31,064 bases of DNA. Source: Bacteroidales bacterium (GTDB lineage: Bacteria > Bacteroidota > Bacteroidia > Bacteroidales > GCA-2748055). Below, piece by piece: positions 15,543 to 23,185 of the stretch. The notes under the pieces were generated by a model that saw only the letters and a program-made list of their open reading frames with translations, was not told the origin of the DNA and ran no database searches. The translations under genes were made by a program, and so were the position numbers. The stretch spans positions 1 through 31,064 of the forward strand of contig JAGLTY010000002.1 of assembly GCA_023135025.1 (NCBI GenBank). Direction: 5' to 3'. Each line of letters opens with the position of its first letter. Position 1 is the stretch's first letter.

Positions 15543-16493
15543 ATGTCAAGTACCATTAAGAAATTGGGCTATCTTGCCGGAGTAACACGTTTCAGGCGCA
15601 TTAGCGAAAAGCTCTATGTGGATGGAGATAAGATCTACAGGGAAGCCGGGATAAATTTTAAAGCAAGCTGGTTCCCGGTATATTATGTTTTAGCACTAGC
15701 CGAATCACCAGTAACCGTCATGCAACTTGCCGAGCAAATTGATTTCTCTCATATCACTGTTAAGAATGTAATAAGGGAACTGGAGAAGGCAGAATATGTC
15801 TCGGTTATCCCAAATCCAGCAGATAAACGATCAAAACTGGTCTCACTCTCCACCAAAGGGCAAAAACTTATATACAGATTGAAGCCCCTTTGGATATTGT
15901 ATTCAACAGCATTAAAAAATACATTTCAGACCGGTCATCCAGATTTTATGAATATTCTGAATCGAATTGATCATCAGATTGAAACAAATCCCATCAACAA
16001 AATTGTTACTCAACCAGATTCTGAATCTGTGATTATAGTTGATTACAAACCGGGCCTTAATAAACACTTCCATGAGTTGGCCGGACCCTGGTTAACAGGA
16101 GAGGCCAATGGTAAGCTGGAGGAGGAAGATGGTATTACGCTTGAAAATCCGGATGAAGCACACTTTAAAGAGGGAGGTTTTCTTTTCTATGCCAGGTACA
16201 AGGATCAAATTGTTGGATTTGTAGCATTAAAAAGGCTGGACGATGATACCTTTGAATTAGCCAAACTCTATATCCATCCCAATTATCGAAACCATGGAAT
16301 TGATACAAAGCTGATCGAGCGATGCATCAGCCGATGCATAGAAAACGAAGCTGGTGAACTCTGGCTTCAAACCACCATGAGCATGCCTGAAGCACACACG
16401 TTGTATTACAAACTCGGGTTTGAGGATAGACAAGCACCCGAACAAATGTTGGTACTGGAGCAGACAGAAAAAGTAATGTGCCTTGATTTATGA
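15543..16493 (+). CDS. MarR-type HTH regulator fused to GNAT acetyltransferase
   Basis: A 316-residue bifunctional protein. Residues about 1-145 form a MarR winged helix: TVMQLAEQIDFSHITVKNVIRELEKAEYVS is the recognition region, followed by the wing NPADKRSKLVSLSTKGQKL. Residues about 160-316 form a GNAT domain: FYARYKDQIVGFVALKRL, LAKLYIHPNYRNHGIDTKLIE (acetyl-CoA loop region) and a late YYKLGF. The usual R/Q-x-x-G-x-G/A loop appears altered as RNHGID. Such fusions are known, usually as DNA-binding regulators with an acetyltransferase of unknown substrate. Palindromic sites around its own -7 box suggest autoregulation. A decayed ATP-grasp gene follows it. Confidence 0.85.
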   Translation: MSSTIKKLGYLAGVTRFRRISEKLYVDGDKIYREAGINFKASWFPVYYVLALAESPVTVMQLAEQIDFSHITVKNVIRELEKAEYVSVIPNPADKRSKLVSLSTKGQKLIYRLKPLWILYSTALKNTFQTGHPDFMNILNRIDHQIETNPINKIVTQPDSESVIIVDYKPGLNKHFHELAGPWLTGEANGKLEEEDGITLENPDEAHFKEGGFLFYARYKDQIVGFVALKRLDDDTFELAKLYIHPNYRNHGIDTKLIERCISRCIENEAGELWLQTTMSMPEAHTLYYKLGFEDRQAPEQMLVLEQTEKVMCLDL

Positions 16494-16521
16494 TACTAAT
16501 AAATAAACCCTTTGTTTCAGA

Positions 16522-16830
16522 TTTTCTTCTAAAGACAAAGTCAAATTCAGGGAGTTGATCCAGGCTTCATATAGTGAAATGTAATGAGGAGTATATTGAA
16601 GGCGAAGAGTTTGCCATTGATTGCTACTACAATCCATTGTTGAATTAAGGGTTGACGCAGAGGGAGTTATCATTCCCATAGAGATCAATCCCTTTAGGTT
16701 CGGTGGATGGTGTACAACAGCCGATTTACTGGGAATCGCAACTGGTTTTAGTCCATATGAGTTTTACCTCAAAAATCAGAGGCCCGATTGGGAAGAGGTT
16801 TTAAAGGAAATATATCACTGTAAAATCGTT
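16522..16830 (+). pseudogene. Decayed ATP-grasp domain protein (frameshifted, internally deleted)
   Basis: Fragments of one protein appear in different frames. Near 16531 the frame reads SKDKVKFRELIQASYSEM before a stop. From about 16582 another frame reads EEYIEGEEFAIDCYYN and then stops. From about 16648 a third reads VDAEGVIIPIEINPFRFGG, then WCTTADLLGIATGFSPYEFY and KNQRPDWEEVLK. These match, in order, the lid and metal-binding segments of ATP-grasp proteins (the EINP segment supplies the catalytic Glu/Asn). The roughly 100 residues expected between the second and third segments are missing. It ends against the 3' end of the opposing arsC-like gene. Family placement is from motif memory, and no intact start exists. 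Confidence 0.6.
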
Positions 16831-17239
16831 ACCGAGCGTGTAAAAAAGCATACATACGCTCTCCTATTTCATCCCGGACCCGCCTGAAAACTGTATAAAT
16901 CTCCTCTTCGGTTCCAGTGGCCTCTGCCGGATCATCAAACCCGATGTGCAGCTGCTGTTTTACATCACCCTGAAATACCGGACAGCTCTCCTTTGCATGA
17001 CCACAAACGGTGATCACATAGTTGAAATCATCATCCAGGAATTCGTCGACTTTTTTAGGATGATGGTCCGAAAGATCAATACCTTTCTCTTTCATCACCT
17101 CAACAGCTTTGGGGTGCACCTGGTCAGAGGGAGCTGTTCCCGCACTGAAAACCTCCAGATTCGGGTTAAAGAAACTTAGAAATCCTTCAGCCATCTGGCT
17201 CCTGCAGCTGTTCCCGGTGCATAGCATCAATATTCTCAT
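16829..17239 (-). CDS. arsC: Thioredoxin-type arsenate reductase ArsC (LMW phosphatase fold)
   Basis: ATG 17239 gives 136 residues; 14 codons upstream are open but overlap the preceding gene. The phosphatase loop CTGNSCR (C7, R13) starts the protein. The redox pair C79 and C86 in VTVCGHAKESCP matches the Cys82/Cys89 relay of Staphylococcus-type ArsC, and the late IGFDDPAEATG is a family signature. These residues separate it from plain tyrosine phosphatases. The enzyme reduces arsenate to arsenite using thioredoxin. No arsenite pump or ArsR gene is adjacent; it starts 2 bp after an aldo/keto reductase gene, with which it is probably co-transcribed. Confidence 0.9.
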   Translation of the reverse strand: MRILMLCTGNSCRSQMAEGFLSFFNPNLEVFSAGTAPSDQVHPKAVEVMKEKGIDLSDHHPKKVDEFLDDDFNYVITVCGHAKESCPVFQGDVKQQLHIGFDDPAEATGTEEEIYTVFRRVRDEIGERMYAFLHAR

Positions 17240-17241
17240 GG

Positions 17242-18213
17242 CTAATACTGATCGTCGGGATATTGTTCCAGCTCCTCCCATGGTATGGGTCCCAGGTCCG
17301 AACTTGCACAGTTCTCTTCTACCTGGATAGCTGTCTTCGCCCCCGGTATGGCAGTATGACAGGCCGGATGAGAGATACAGAACCTCAGACTTACCTGGGC
17401 CATGGTCTGGCCCTGGTACCTGTCAAACAAAGATTCATATTTTTTTAATTGCTCCAGGTAGCGATCAAGTTTGTCGGCCGACAGGTTCATATAGCGGTGG
17501 TCGTCCCTGGTGAAAGTGGTACTGGCATCAAATTTCCCGGTTAACAAGCCAAAAAGCATGGGTATCCGTACGATCACCCCAATGCCATATTCCATCGCTT
17601 TGGGAAACAGTGTCTCTTCTGCCTTTCGCTCCAGCAAATTGTAGCGTACCTGGATACAATCCAGGAGATCATGGTGCAGGTCCAGGATATGAGCCTGCTC
17701 GCTCTCCTGGAATGATTGAACGCTCCATCCAGCGTGTTTGATTTTGCCGTCCCTTTTTAACTGCTCCAGCGCCAGCCAGGGTTCATCCTCCTCCAGCCAT
17801 TTCAGATCCGGGCTGTGCAATTGCAAAATATCCAGTGAATCAATCTTTAACCGCTTCAGGCTTTTTTCTGCAGCACCGACCAAATACTCTTTTGAATAGG
17901 TCTGCCTGATGGGGCCATAGCCTTTATCATCGGTCGCTGTTGCATTGTAAAAATCATTTCCCGCCTTGGTAGCGATCACCATCTTATCCCTTCCCCTCTC
18001 TTTTATAATCCTGGATACCAGTTCCTCAGAATGGCCAAATCCGTATACATCGGCAGTATCGATAAAAGTTACCCCATGGTCAATGGCCTCATTAAGTGCC
18101 GCCAGGGAAACATCATCGTCGGTTTTTCCCCAGTTCAAACCTCCGATGGCCCAGGCGCCGAATCCGATGGTGGATACCCCGGGTCCGCGCCCTCCTAACT
18201 GTTTGTATTTCAT
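17242..18213 (-). CDS. Aldo/keto reductase
   Basis: A 323-residue TIM-barrel AKR. The catalytic tetrad is visible: D52 and Y57 in FIDTADVYGFGHSEE, K83 in IATKAG and H133 in ILQLHSPD. The C-terminal part has the NADPH-binding PGAKTAIQVEEN segment. The family reduces aldehydes and ketones with NADPH, or oxidises sugars in reverse; the closest style is the oxidoreductase group acting on sugars and small aldehydes. It begins 8 bp after the hexosaminidase stop and ends 2 bp before arsC, so the three genes look like one operon. A role on GlcNAc-derived products is only suggested by position. Confidence 0.92.
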   Translation of the reverse strand: MKYKQLGGRGPGVSTIGFGAWAIGGLNWGKTDDDVSLAALNEAIDHGVTFIDTADVYGFGHSEELVSRIIKERGRDKMVIATKAGNDFYNATATDDKGYGPIRQTYSKEYLVGAAEKSLKRLKIDSLDILQLHSPDLKWLEEDEPWLALEQLKRDGKIKHAGWSVQSFQESEQAHILDLHHDLLDCIQVRYNLLERKAEETLFPKAMEYGIGVIVRIPMLFGLLTGKFDASTTFTRDDHRYMNLSADKLDRYLEQLKKYESLFDRYQGQTMAQVSLRFCISHPACHTAIPGAKTAIQVEENCASSDLGPIPWEELEQYPDDQY

Positions 18214-18221
18214 AGTCTACT

Positions 18222-20798
18222 TTAATTTTCTACCAACGATACCCGGCTACCCCTGCCCCTGGTGTCAAATGATCTGAGCAATACCTTGCCGGAAACTTCA
18301 ACAGGTTCGGTATAAACCGGTGAGGTATCATCCGGTTCCGATCCATCTGTGGTGTACCTGATGGTCAATCCGGGAAAGTCGACATTTGCAAAGAGCTTGC
18401 CCTCTTTGTTCACAGCCCCGGGAGGCGGAAGTCTGTAGTTGTATCCGCCAAACAGGTAGTCGAGTCGTGGCATCTCTCGTTGTCCGATCATATTGGCAAA
18501 CCGGTTCCAGTCTTTGTCCATGGCGGCCACCCGCTCCTCCTGATCTGAGATGAGTCCCCATGCAGCCTGACCGGCCCATGCACGCTCTGCAAATCCTATC
18601 ATCTTGGGCAGGTAGTAGTATTCGGCCATGGTTCCACCCTTTACGGTTTCACTCCAAAGTTCGGCCTGCAGTCCAATAACTCTTTTATATGAATCCAGCT
18701 TCAATTTTTCCATCCCTTTAAAGTCTGTTTCCGGATCATAGGGATGGCCATACTTATCGTACAGGGTCGATTTAAAAACATCGTAGGGGATAAAATCAAA
18801 TGCGCTTCGGGTTTTTACAAATCCACCCCAGTGCTGACCTCGTTCTGCCGGATGGTGTGTATAAGCCAGGTCGAAATAGAAGTTATTTACATTACATAGC
18901 ACCACAGGGAAGCCTGCATTGGCCAGCCGGTTGCCCAGGTCAAGATTGCTGTCGAGACTGTTCCAAACATAAGGAAGCACATCCTCCCCAACAAGCATCG
19001 GGTTGGGAATCCACCGGCCCTCTTCATCTCTTTTCATGGCTACCTCCTCCCAGCCGGCCATCACCAGCCCTTTGCGCTTCAGGATCTCAAGCAACCGCTC
19101 CCCGAAATAGGCCTGCAGGTTCTCGACCTCCCCAATCTCCGGGTGTTCCTCAAGGAATGCCTGGCATATGGGTGATGCTGTCCAGCAACCACGTGGAACC
19201 TCATCCCCCCCGGTATGCATGGTAGTAAGGGTCAACCCCGCCTCACTGTACATCTCAGTAACCTCATCCACCACCTTTTCAAAGAGCCGGTAGGGCCCCT
19301 CGGTACATACACAGATCACATTGTCGTTGAAGATCTGCGCCGAACTATATACCGAGGCATCATCCGGATCAACAAGCCTGTACGACTCAGCTTCCTCACT
19401 TTTTCTCTCTTTCATCAACCGTTCATACCTGGCTTCCATGGCGTTGATGGCTGCCCTGGCATGACCTGGAAAATTGATTTCAGGAATCACTTCAATGTGG
19501 CGGTCATCGGCATATTGAAGGAGCTCTATAAAGGTCTCCCTGGAGAGGTAGCCGCTACCATGGCTGCTTTCCGGAAGTGGATCGGGCCCCGATCCATAGG
19601 AGGGAATCAGGTGGTCCCGCTCATCCAGTGTGTGTCCACGGTGCGCTCCCACCTGGGTAAGCTCGGGTATTGAAGGGATCTCCAGTCTCCAACCCTCATC
19701 GTCGGTTATATGCAGGTGCAGTTTGTTCAGCTTGTAGTAGGCCATGACATCAATCAGCCTTTTAATATGGGCCGGTTCAATGAAGTTCCTGGCGATATCG
19801 AGATGAAATCCCCGGTATACAAATGCGGGCTGATCCACAACCACCCCGGCCTTCATTTCCAGTTTGCCTGTGGAGTTGCCCCACGTTTCAGGTGGAAGCA
19901 GGGATAGCAGGGTCTGGATTCCATAGAATACTCCCGCATCACCCCCTCCGGCAATCACGATTCCTTCGGAGGTGGTGATGGAAACCTGGTAAGCCTCATT
20001 GCCATTGAATCTTTTTCCATCTATAACCAGGATGATTGCACCAGGGCCTCCCTCTTCTCCAACCTTTAACTCTGCAACCGATCCGGTAACCTGCTCCAAT
20101 AATTCGGCCAGGTACCCAGCCTCATTCTCCAATCCCTTCTGATGGTAGATCTTTGTATTTTTATCCAGGATGATAGTCTCTCCCGAATATATCTCTTTGA
20201 CCGGAGTAGGCAGCACATTCCCGGTTGTACCCGGTTCAAGAAGAGAGAGTAAACTGTTTTGCTTATATACCCAGGCTGCATCGGGAAGTTCAATACCTGA
20301 CGAAGGGGGAAAGATCAGCTCCAGTGCCGGGAAGGGCAGCACCTCATACTCTCCAACCAGCACAGCTATCTGCTTCTCGTTCGCATCTCCATATACCATA
20401 TAGGGAGTCAATGGAACTTCCGACTCCTTGATCATCCAGCCAGGATTACGGTAGGAAATTTCCACCGATTGACCGGGATGCAGCTGAAAGCCAGCCTTTG
20501 GGCTTATCCTGAGCAGATCGCCGTTCACATGATCGATGGCTACGTTCCCTGTAATCGATTCCTGAATAACACCTGAGCCCTGCTGGTTCACAAAGAGCGT
20601 CCAGCCCCCATCTCCAAGGGGTGTATCTCCCCTGTTTTCAAGGACAAATGTTGCATTGTAATAACCATCTGTGGCATGATTACCCTGAAATTCCCAGGTA
20701 ATGGCTATCACATCTCCTGCGGGAGTACCCGACTGTTTGATCTGGTTACACGATATCATAAGAAAAGGAACTATGAATAACAGAAGTAGTCTATTCAT
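18222..20798 (-). CDS. GH20 beta-N-acetylhexosaminidase lipoprotein
   Basis: An 858-residue protein with a lipoprotein signal (MNRLLLLFIVPFLMISC, Cys17). Domains in order: a CHB_HEX carbohydrate-binding-like beta domain (about 25-165), the GH20b domain (about 185-320), the GH20 catalytic barrel (about 325-720) starting YRGFHLDIARNFIEP, and a chitobiase C-terminal Ig-like domain (about 785-858; TIRYTTDGSEPDDTSPVY). The catalytic pair D532-E533 lies in HTGGDEV. It removes terminal beta-linked GlcNAc or GalNAc from glycans or chitooligosaccharides at the cell surface. It is divergent from a NagX-like acyltransferase across a symmetric inverted repeat, and an AKR and ArsC follow in the same direction. 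Confidence 0.95.
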   Translation of the reverse strand: MNRLLLLFIVPFLMISCNQIKQSGTPAGDVIAITWEFQGNHATDGYYNATFVLENRGDTPLGDGGWTLFVNQQGSGVIQESITGNVAIDHVNGDLLRISPKAGFQLHPGQSVEISYRNPGWMIKESEVPLTPYMVYGDANEKQIAVLVGEYEVLPFPALELIFPPSSGIELPDAAWVYKQNSLLSLLEPGTTGNVLPTPVKEIYSGETIILDKNTKIYHQKGLENEAGYLAELLEQVTGSVAELKVGEEGGPGAIILVIDGKRFNGNEAYQVSITTSEGIVIAGGGDAGVFYGIQTLLSLLPPETWGNSTGKLEMKAGVVVDQPAFVYRGFHLDIARNFIEPAHIKRLIDVMAYYKLNKLHLHITDDEGWRLEIPSIPELTQVGAHRGHTLDERDHLIPSYGSGPDPLPESSHGSGYLSRETFIELLQYADDRHIEVIPEINFPGHARAAINAMEARYERLMKERKSEEAESYRLVDPDDASVYSSAQIFNDNVICVCTEGPYRLFEKVVDEVTEMYSEAGLTLTTMHTGGDEVPRGCWTASPICQAFLEEHPEIGEVENLQAYFGERLLEILKRKGLVMAGWEEVAMKRDEEGRWIPNPMLVGEDVLPYVWNSLDSNLDLGNRLANAGFPVVLCNVNNFYFDLAYTHHPAERGQHWGGFVKTRSAFDFIPYDVFKSTLYDKYGHPYDPETDFKGMEKLKLDSYKRVIGLQAELWSETVKGGTMAEYYYLPKMIGFAERAWAGQAAWGLISDQEERVAAMDKDWNRFANMIGQREMPRLDYLFGGYNYRLPPPGAVNKEGKLFANVDFPGLTIRYTTDGSEPDDTSPVYTEPVEVSGKVLLRSFDTRGRGSRVSLVEN

Positions 20799-20828
20799 GA
20801 GAGAGCAAATTTTAATTCTTCAATTCTT

Positions 20829-20857
20829 TGTAGTTTTAGCCTGCTAACAAAACTACA
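20829..20857. promoter_or_regulatory. Perfect inverted repeat carrying back-to-back -7 boxes
   Basis: TGTAGTTTT (20829-20837) and AAAACTACA (20849-20857) are exact inverse copies with an 11-bp spacer. The right arm on the minus strand reads TAGTTTTG, a perfect TAnnTTTG box facing the hexosaminidase. The left arm reads TAGTTTTA, one mismatch, facing the NagX gene. One regulator at this site could control both genes. Confidence 0.5.
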
Positions 20858-20880
20858 CATTCATCCAATATTATCCCGCT

Positions 20881-21996
20881 ATGAGTGAAATTTCCGCACC
20901 CACAAAACAGAAACGCCTGATCTCCCTGGATGCACTCAGGGGCTTTACCATTGCCGCCATGGTGATTGTCAACGATCCCGGAAGCTGGGAAAGTGTCTAC
21001 TGGCCCCTGCGGCACGCCGAATGGAATGGCTGTACAATTACCGACCTGATCTTTCCCTTTTTCCTGTTTATTGTAGGTGTCTCTATTGCCCTGGCCTACT
21101 CCAAACGGCTGGATGCAGGCGCTCCAAAGAAGAGCCTCTATAAGAAGATCCTGATCCGGTCATTGAATATCTACCTGCTGGGAATTTTCCTCTGGCTCTA
21201 TCCCCAGTTCGATTTCAGCTCCATCCGTTGGGTGGGTGTCTTGCCCAGGATTGCTTTTGTCTTTCTGGCCTGCGCACTTATTTTTCTCAATACCAACTGG
21301 AAACAGCAAATCAAAATCGGGGCCATCATACTGGTTCTTTACTATATTTTCGTGGCCTATATTCCTCTGCCCGGCATTGGAAAACCAGACCTGTCAGTAG
21401 CAGGGAAAAACTGGGCCAACCACATGGATACCCTGATACTTCCCGGGGTTATGTGGCAAAAGACCTGGGACCCTGAAGGAATTCTCAGTACTTTCCCGGC
21501 CATTGTTTCAGGAATGATTGGAATGCTGATCGGTAAGCTTTACCTATCTGTAAAGGATGAGAACAAGCGACTGGTCTGGCTCTATTTCATCGGCTTCTTA
21601 ATGTTCCTGGCAGGCGGAATCTGGAACTGGGTTTTCCCTCTCAACAAGAACATCTGGACCAGCTCCTATGTACTCTACACATCGGGACTGGGCACTCTGG
21701 CGCTGGCAACCTGCGTACTGGTAGTTGATATGTGGGGATATACAAAATGGACCTTCCTCGGCAGGGTGTACGGTGCCAATGCCATTACCTCCTATGTGCT
21801 GGCAGGGATGCTGGTCCCAATATTTTACAGGATTAACTTCGGGGGATCGTCGCTCAATGAGTGGTTCATGAGCGGAGTGACCTCCGTTGGATTCGATCCC
21901 CGGTTTGCCTCCATACTCTATGCAATCATCTATATGCTGATCATTTTTTTTCCTGCACTTATCCTGTACAGGAAAAAAATATTCATCAAAGTATAA
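20881..21996 (+). CDS. NagX/HGSNAT-like membrane acyltransferase (DUF5009)
   Basis: A 371-residue protein with about ten membrane helices. The N-terminus has the family signature SLDALRGFTIAAMVIVNDPG, then HAEWNGCTITDLIFPFFLF and IVGVSIALAYSKRL. Relatives are the lysosomal heparan-alpha-glucosaminide N-acetyltransferase and bacterial NagX, which moves acetyl groups across the membrane onto glucosamine-type sugars or transports amino sugars. The divergent GH20 hexosaminidase fits amino-sugar use. No Sec signal beyond the first helix is needed. The next gene starts 7 bp after its stop, so the two are probably co-transcribed. Confidence 0.88.
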   Translation: MSEISAPTKQKRLISLDALRGFTIAAMVIVNDPGSWESVYWPLRHAEWNGCTITDLIFPFFLFIVGVSIALAYSKRLDAGAPKKSLYKKILIRSLNIYLLGIFLWLYPQFDFSSIRWVGVLPRIAFVFLACALIFLNTNWKQQIKIGAIILVLYYIFVAYIPLPGIGKPDLSVAGKNWANHMDTLILPGVMWQKTWDPEGILSTFPAIVSGMIGMLIGKLYLSVKDENKRLVWLYFIGFLMFLAGGIWNWVFPLNKNIWTSSYVLYTSGLGTLALATCVLVVDMWGYTKWTFLGRVYGANAITSYVLAGMLVPIFYRINFGGSSLNEWFMSGVTSVGFDPRFASILYAIIYMLIIFFPALILYRKKIFIKV

Positions 21997-22003
21997 AGAC
22001 CCC

Positions 22004-22768
22004 TTGCAGGCACTGGCAGCTTTTATTCAATCCTATGATCTAACATCCCTGCAATGGATGCTGTTGGGATTATCCGGCTTGCTGATAGGTATGTCCAAAA
22101 CAGGCATTTCAGGGGTGGGACTGATGGTGGTCCCTCTCCTTGCCAACGCATTTGGGGGCCGGCCATCGGTTGGACTGCTATTACCCATCTTGATTTTTGC
22201 AGATATTTTCGCGGTCACCTGGTACAACCGCCACGCCCAATGGAAACATATCCTCCGTTTGCTCCCCTGGGCATTTGCAGGCATCATTATGGCCACCATT
22301 GTGGGGAAAACCATCTCAGATCAGACATTCAACAGGCTGCTTGCCGCCCTGATAATTGGTGGCATAGCAATCCTGGTATGGCGCGATCTCAAATCGGATA
22401 AATTTCAGGTCCCGAAATCAAGATGGTTTGCCAGAGGGCTGGGGCTCCTGGGAGGATTTGCGACCATGATAGGAAATGCTGCCGGTCCGGTCATGGCCCT
22501 CTACCTGCTCTCCATGCGTTTGCCCAAAAACAGCTATATCGGAACGGGGGCCTGGTTCTTTTTTATCGTAAATCTATCCAAAGTTCCCCTGCATATCTGG
22601 TCGTGGAAAACCATCACAATGAACTCATTTGTACTGGATCTCCTTATAATCCCGGCCATCGCATCAGGAGCTCTTCTTGGAATATGGCTGGTACGTCTCC
22701 TGCCTGAAAAATTCTACAGGATACTGGTTATAGTCACAACCCTGTTATCAGCGCTTCTCCTGTTTTAA
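22004..22768 (+). CDS. TauE/SafE family sulfite/organosulfonate exporter-like permease
   Basis: A 254-residue protein with about eight helices and the family repeat signature GLSGLLIGMSKTGISGVGLMV. A second repeat begins near ARGLGLLGGFATMIGNAAGP. Starting at TTG 22004 retains the usual short N-terminal helix lead (SYDLTSLQWM). ATG 22058 is the alternative but trims the first helix. The family moves sulfite, sulfoacetate or related anions, and the actual substrate here is unknown. Its 3' end overlaps the end of the opposing response regulator gene by 21 bp. Confidence 0.87.
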   Translation: MQALAAFIQSYDLTSLQWMLLGLSGLLIGMSKTGISGVGLMVVPLLANAFGGRPSVGLLLPILIFADIFAVTWYNRHAQWKHILRLLPWAFAGIIMATIVGKTISDQTFNRLLAALIIGGIAILVWRDLKSDKFQVPKSRWFARGLGLLGGFATMIGNAAGPVMALYLLSMRLPKNSYIGTGAWFFFIVNLSKVPLHIWSWKTITMNSFVLDLLIIPAIASGALLGIWLVRLLPEKFYRILVIVTTLLSALLLF

Positions 22769-23185
22769 GCTATTGTCTGCGTCTTTTTTCCAGGTATACT
22801 GTTTATCGTGAGAGGCTTCTCCCAGAGTATCCCGAACAGCGGAGACCAGCTGCTTCTGGGTAAATGGTTTCTCCAGGATCTTTGTAGCTCCGAATACCTT
22901 TGCTGTCTGCAGGTAATTATCGGCCGATATTTTTCCACCACCAGACATGGCAATAATTTTAAGATCGGAACGCACCCTTTTCATCTCACGTATAGTTTCA
23001 AGTCCCTCCTTTTCCGGCATAATAATATCGGTAATCACAAGGTCAACCGGAATCTTCTTAAATATCTCCAGTCCCTCGTTCCCGTTAGAGGCCAGCTTAA
23101 TCTCAAACCCCTCACGTTCAAGCATTTTCTTAACCATTAATAAGATGTGATGATCGTCTTCAATAATCAGAATTCTTTGCATCAT
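22748..23185 (-). CDS. Single-domain response regulator
   Basis: A 145-residue CheY-like receiver: the acidic pocket IIEDDHH, phosphoacceptor D53 in LVITDIIMPEKEG, the Thr/Ser switch in IIAMSGGG and K in ILEKPF. The first two codons are both ATG, so the start may be 23185 or 23182. After the receiver only a charged 25-residue tail remains, so there is no DNA-binding or enzymatic output. Its ATG overlaps the stop of the upstream kinase gene by 4 bp, so it is very likely the kinase's cognate relay. It could act on another regulator or a downstream phosphotransfer protein outside this window. Confidence 0.93.
   Translation of the reverse strand: MMQRILIIEDDHHILLMVKKMLEREGFEIKLASNGNEGLEIFKKIPVDLVITDIIMPEKEGLETIREMKRVRSDLKIIAMSGGGKISADNYLQTAKVFGATKILEKPFTQKQLVSAVRDTLGEASHDKQYTWKKDADNSLKQEKR

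Noticed and set aside
16829..17239. Low-molecular-weight protein tyrosine phosphatase
   Set aside because: The extra redox cysteines C79 and C86 and the short length identify ArsC of the thioredoxin type.
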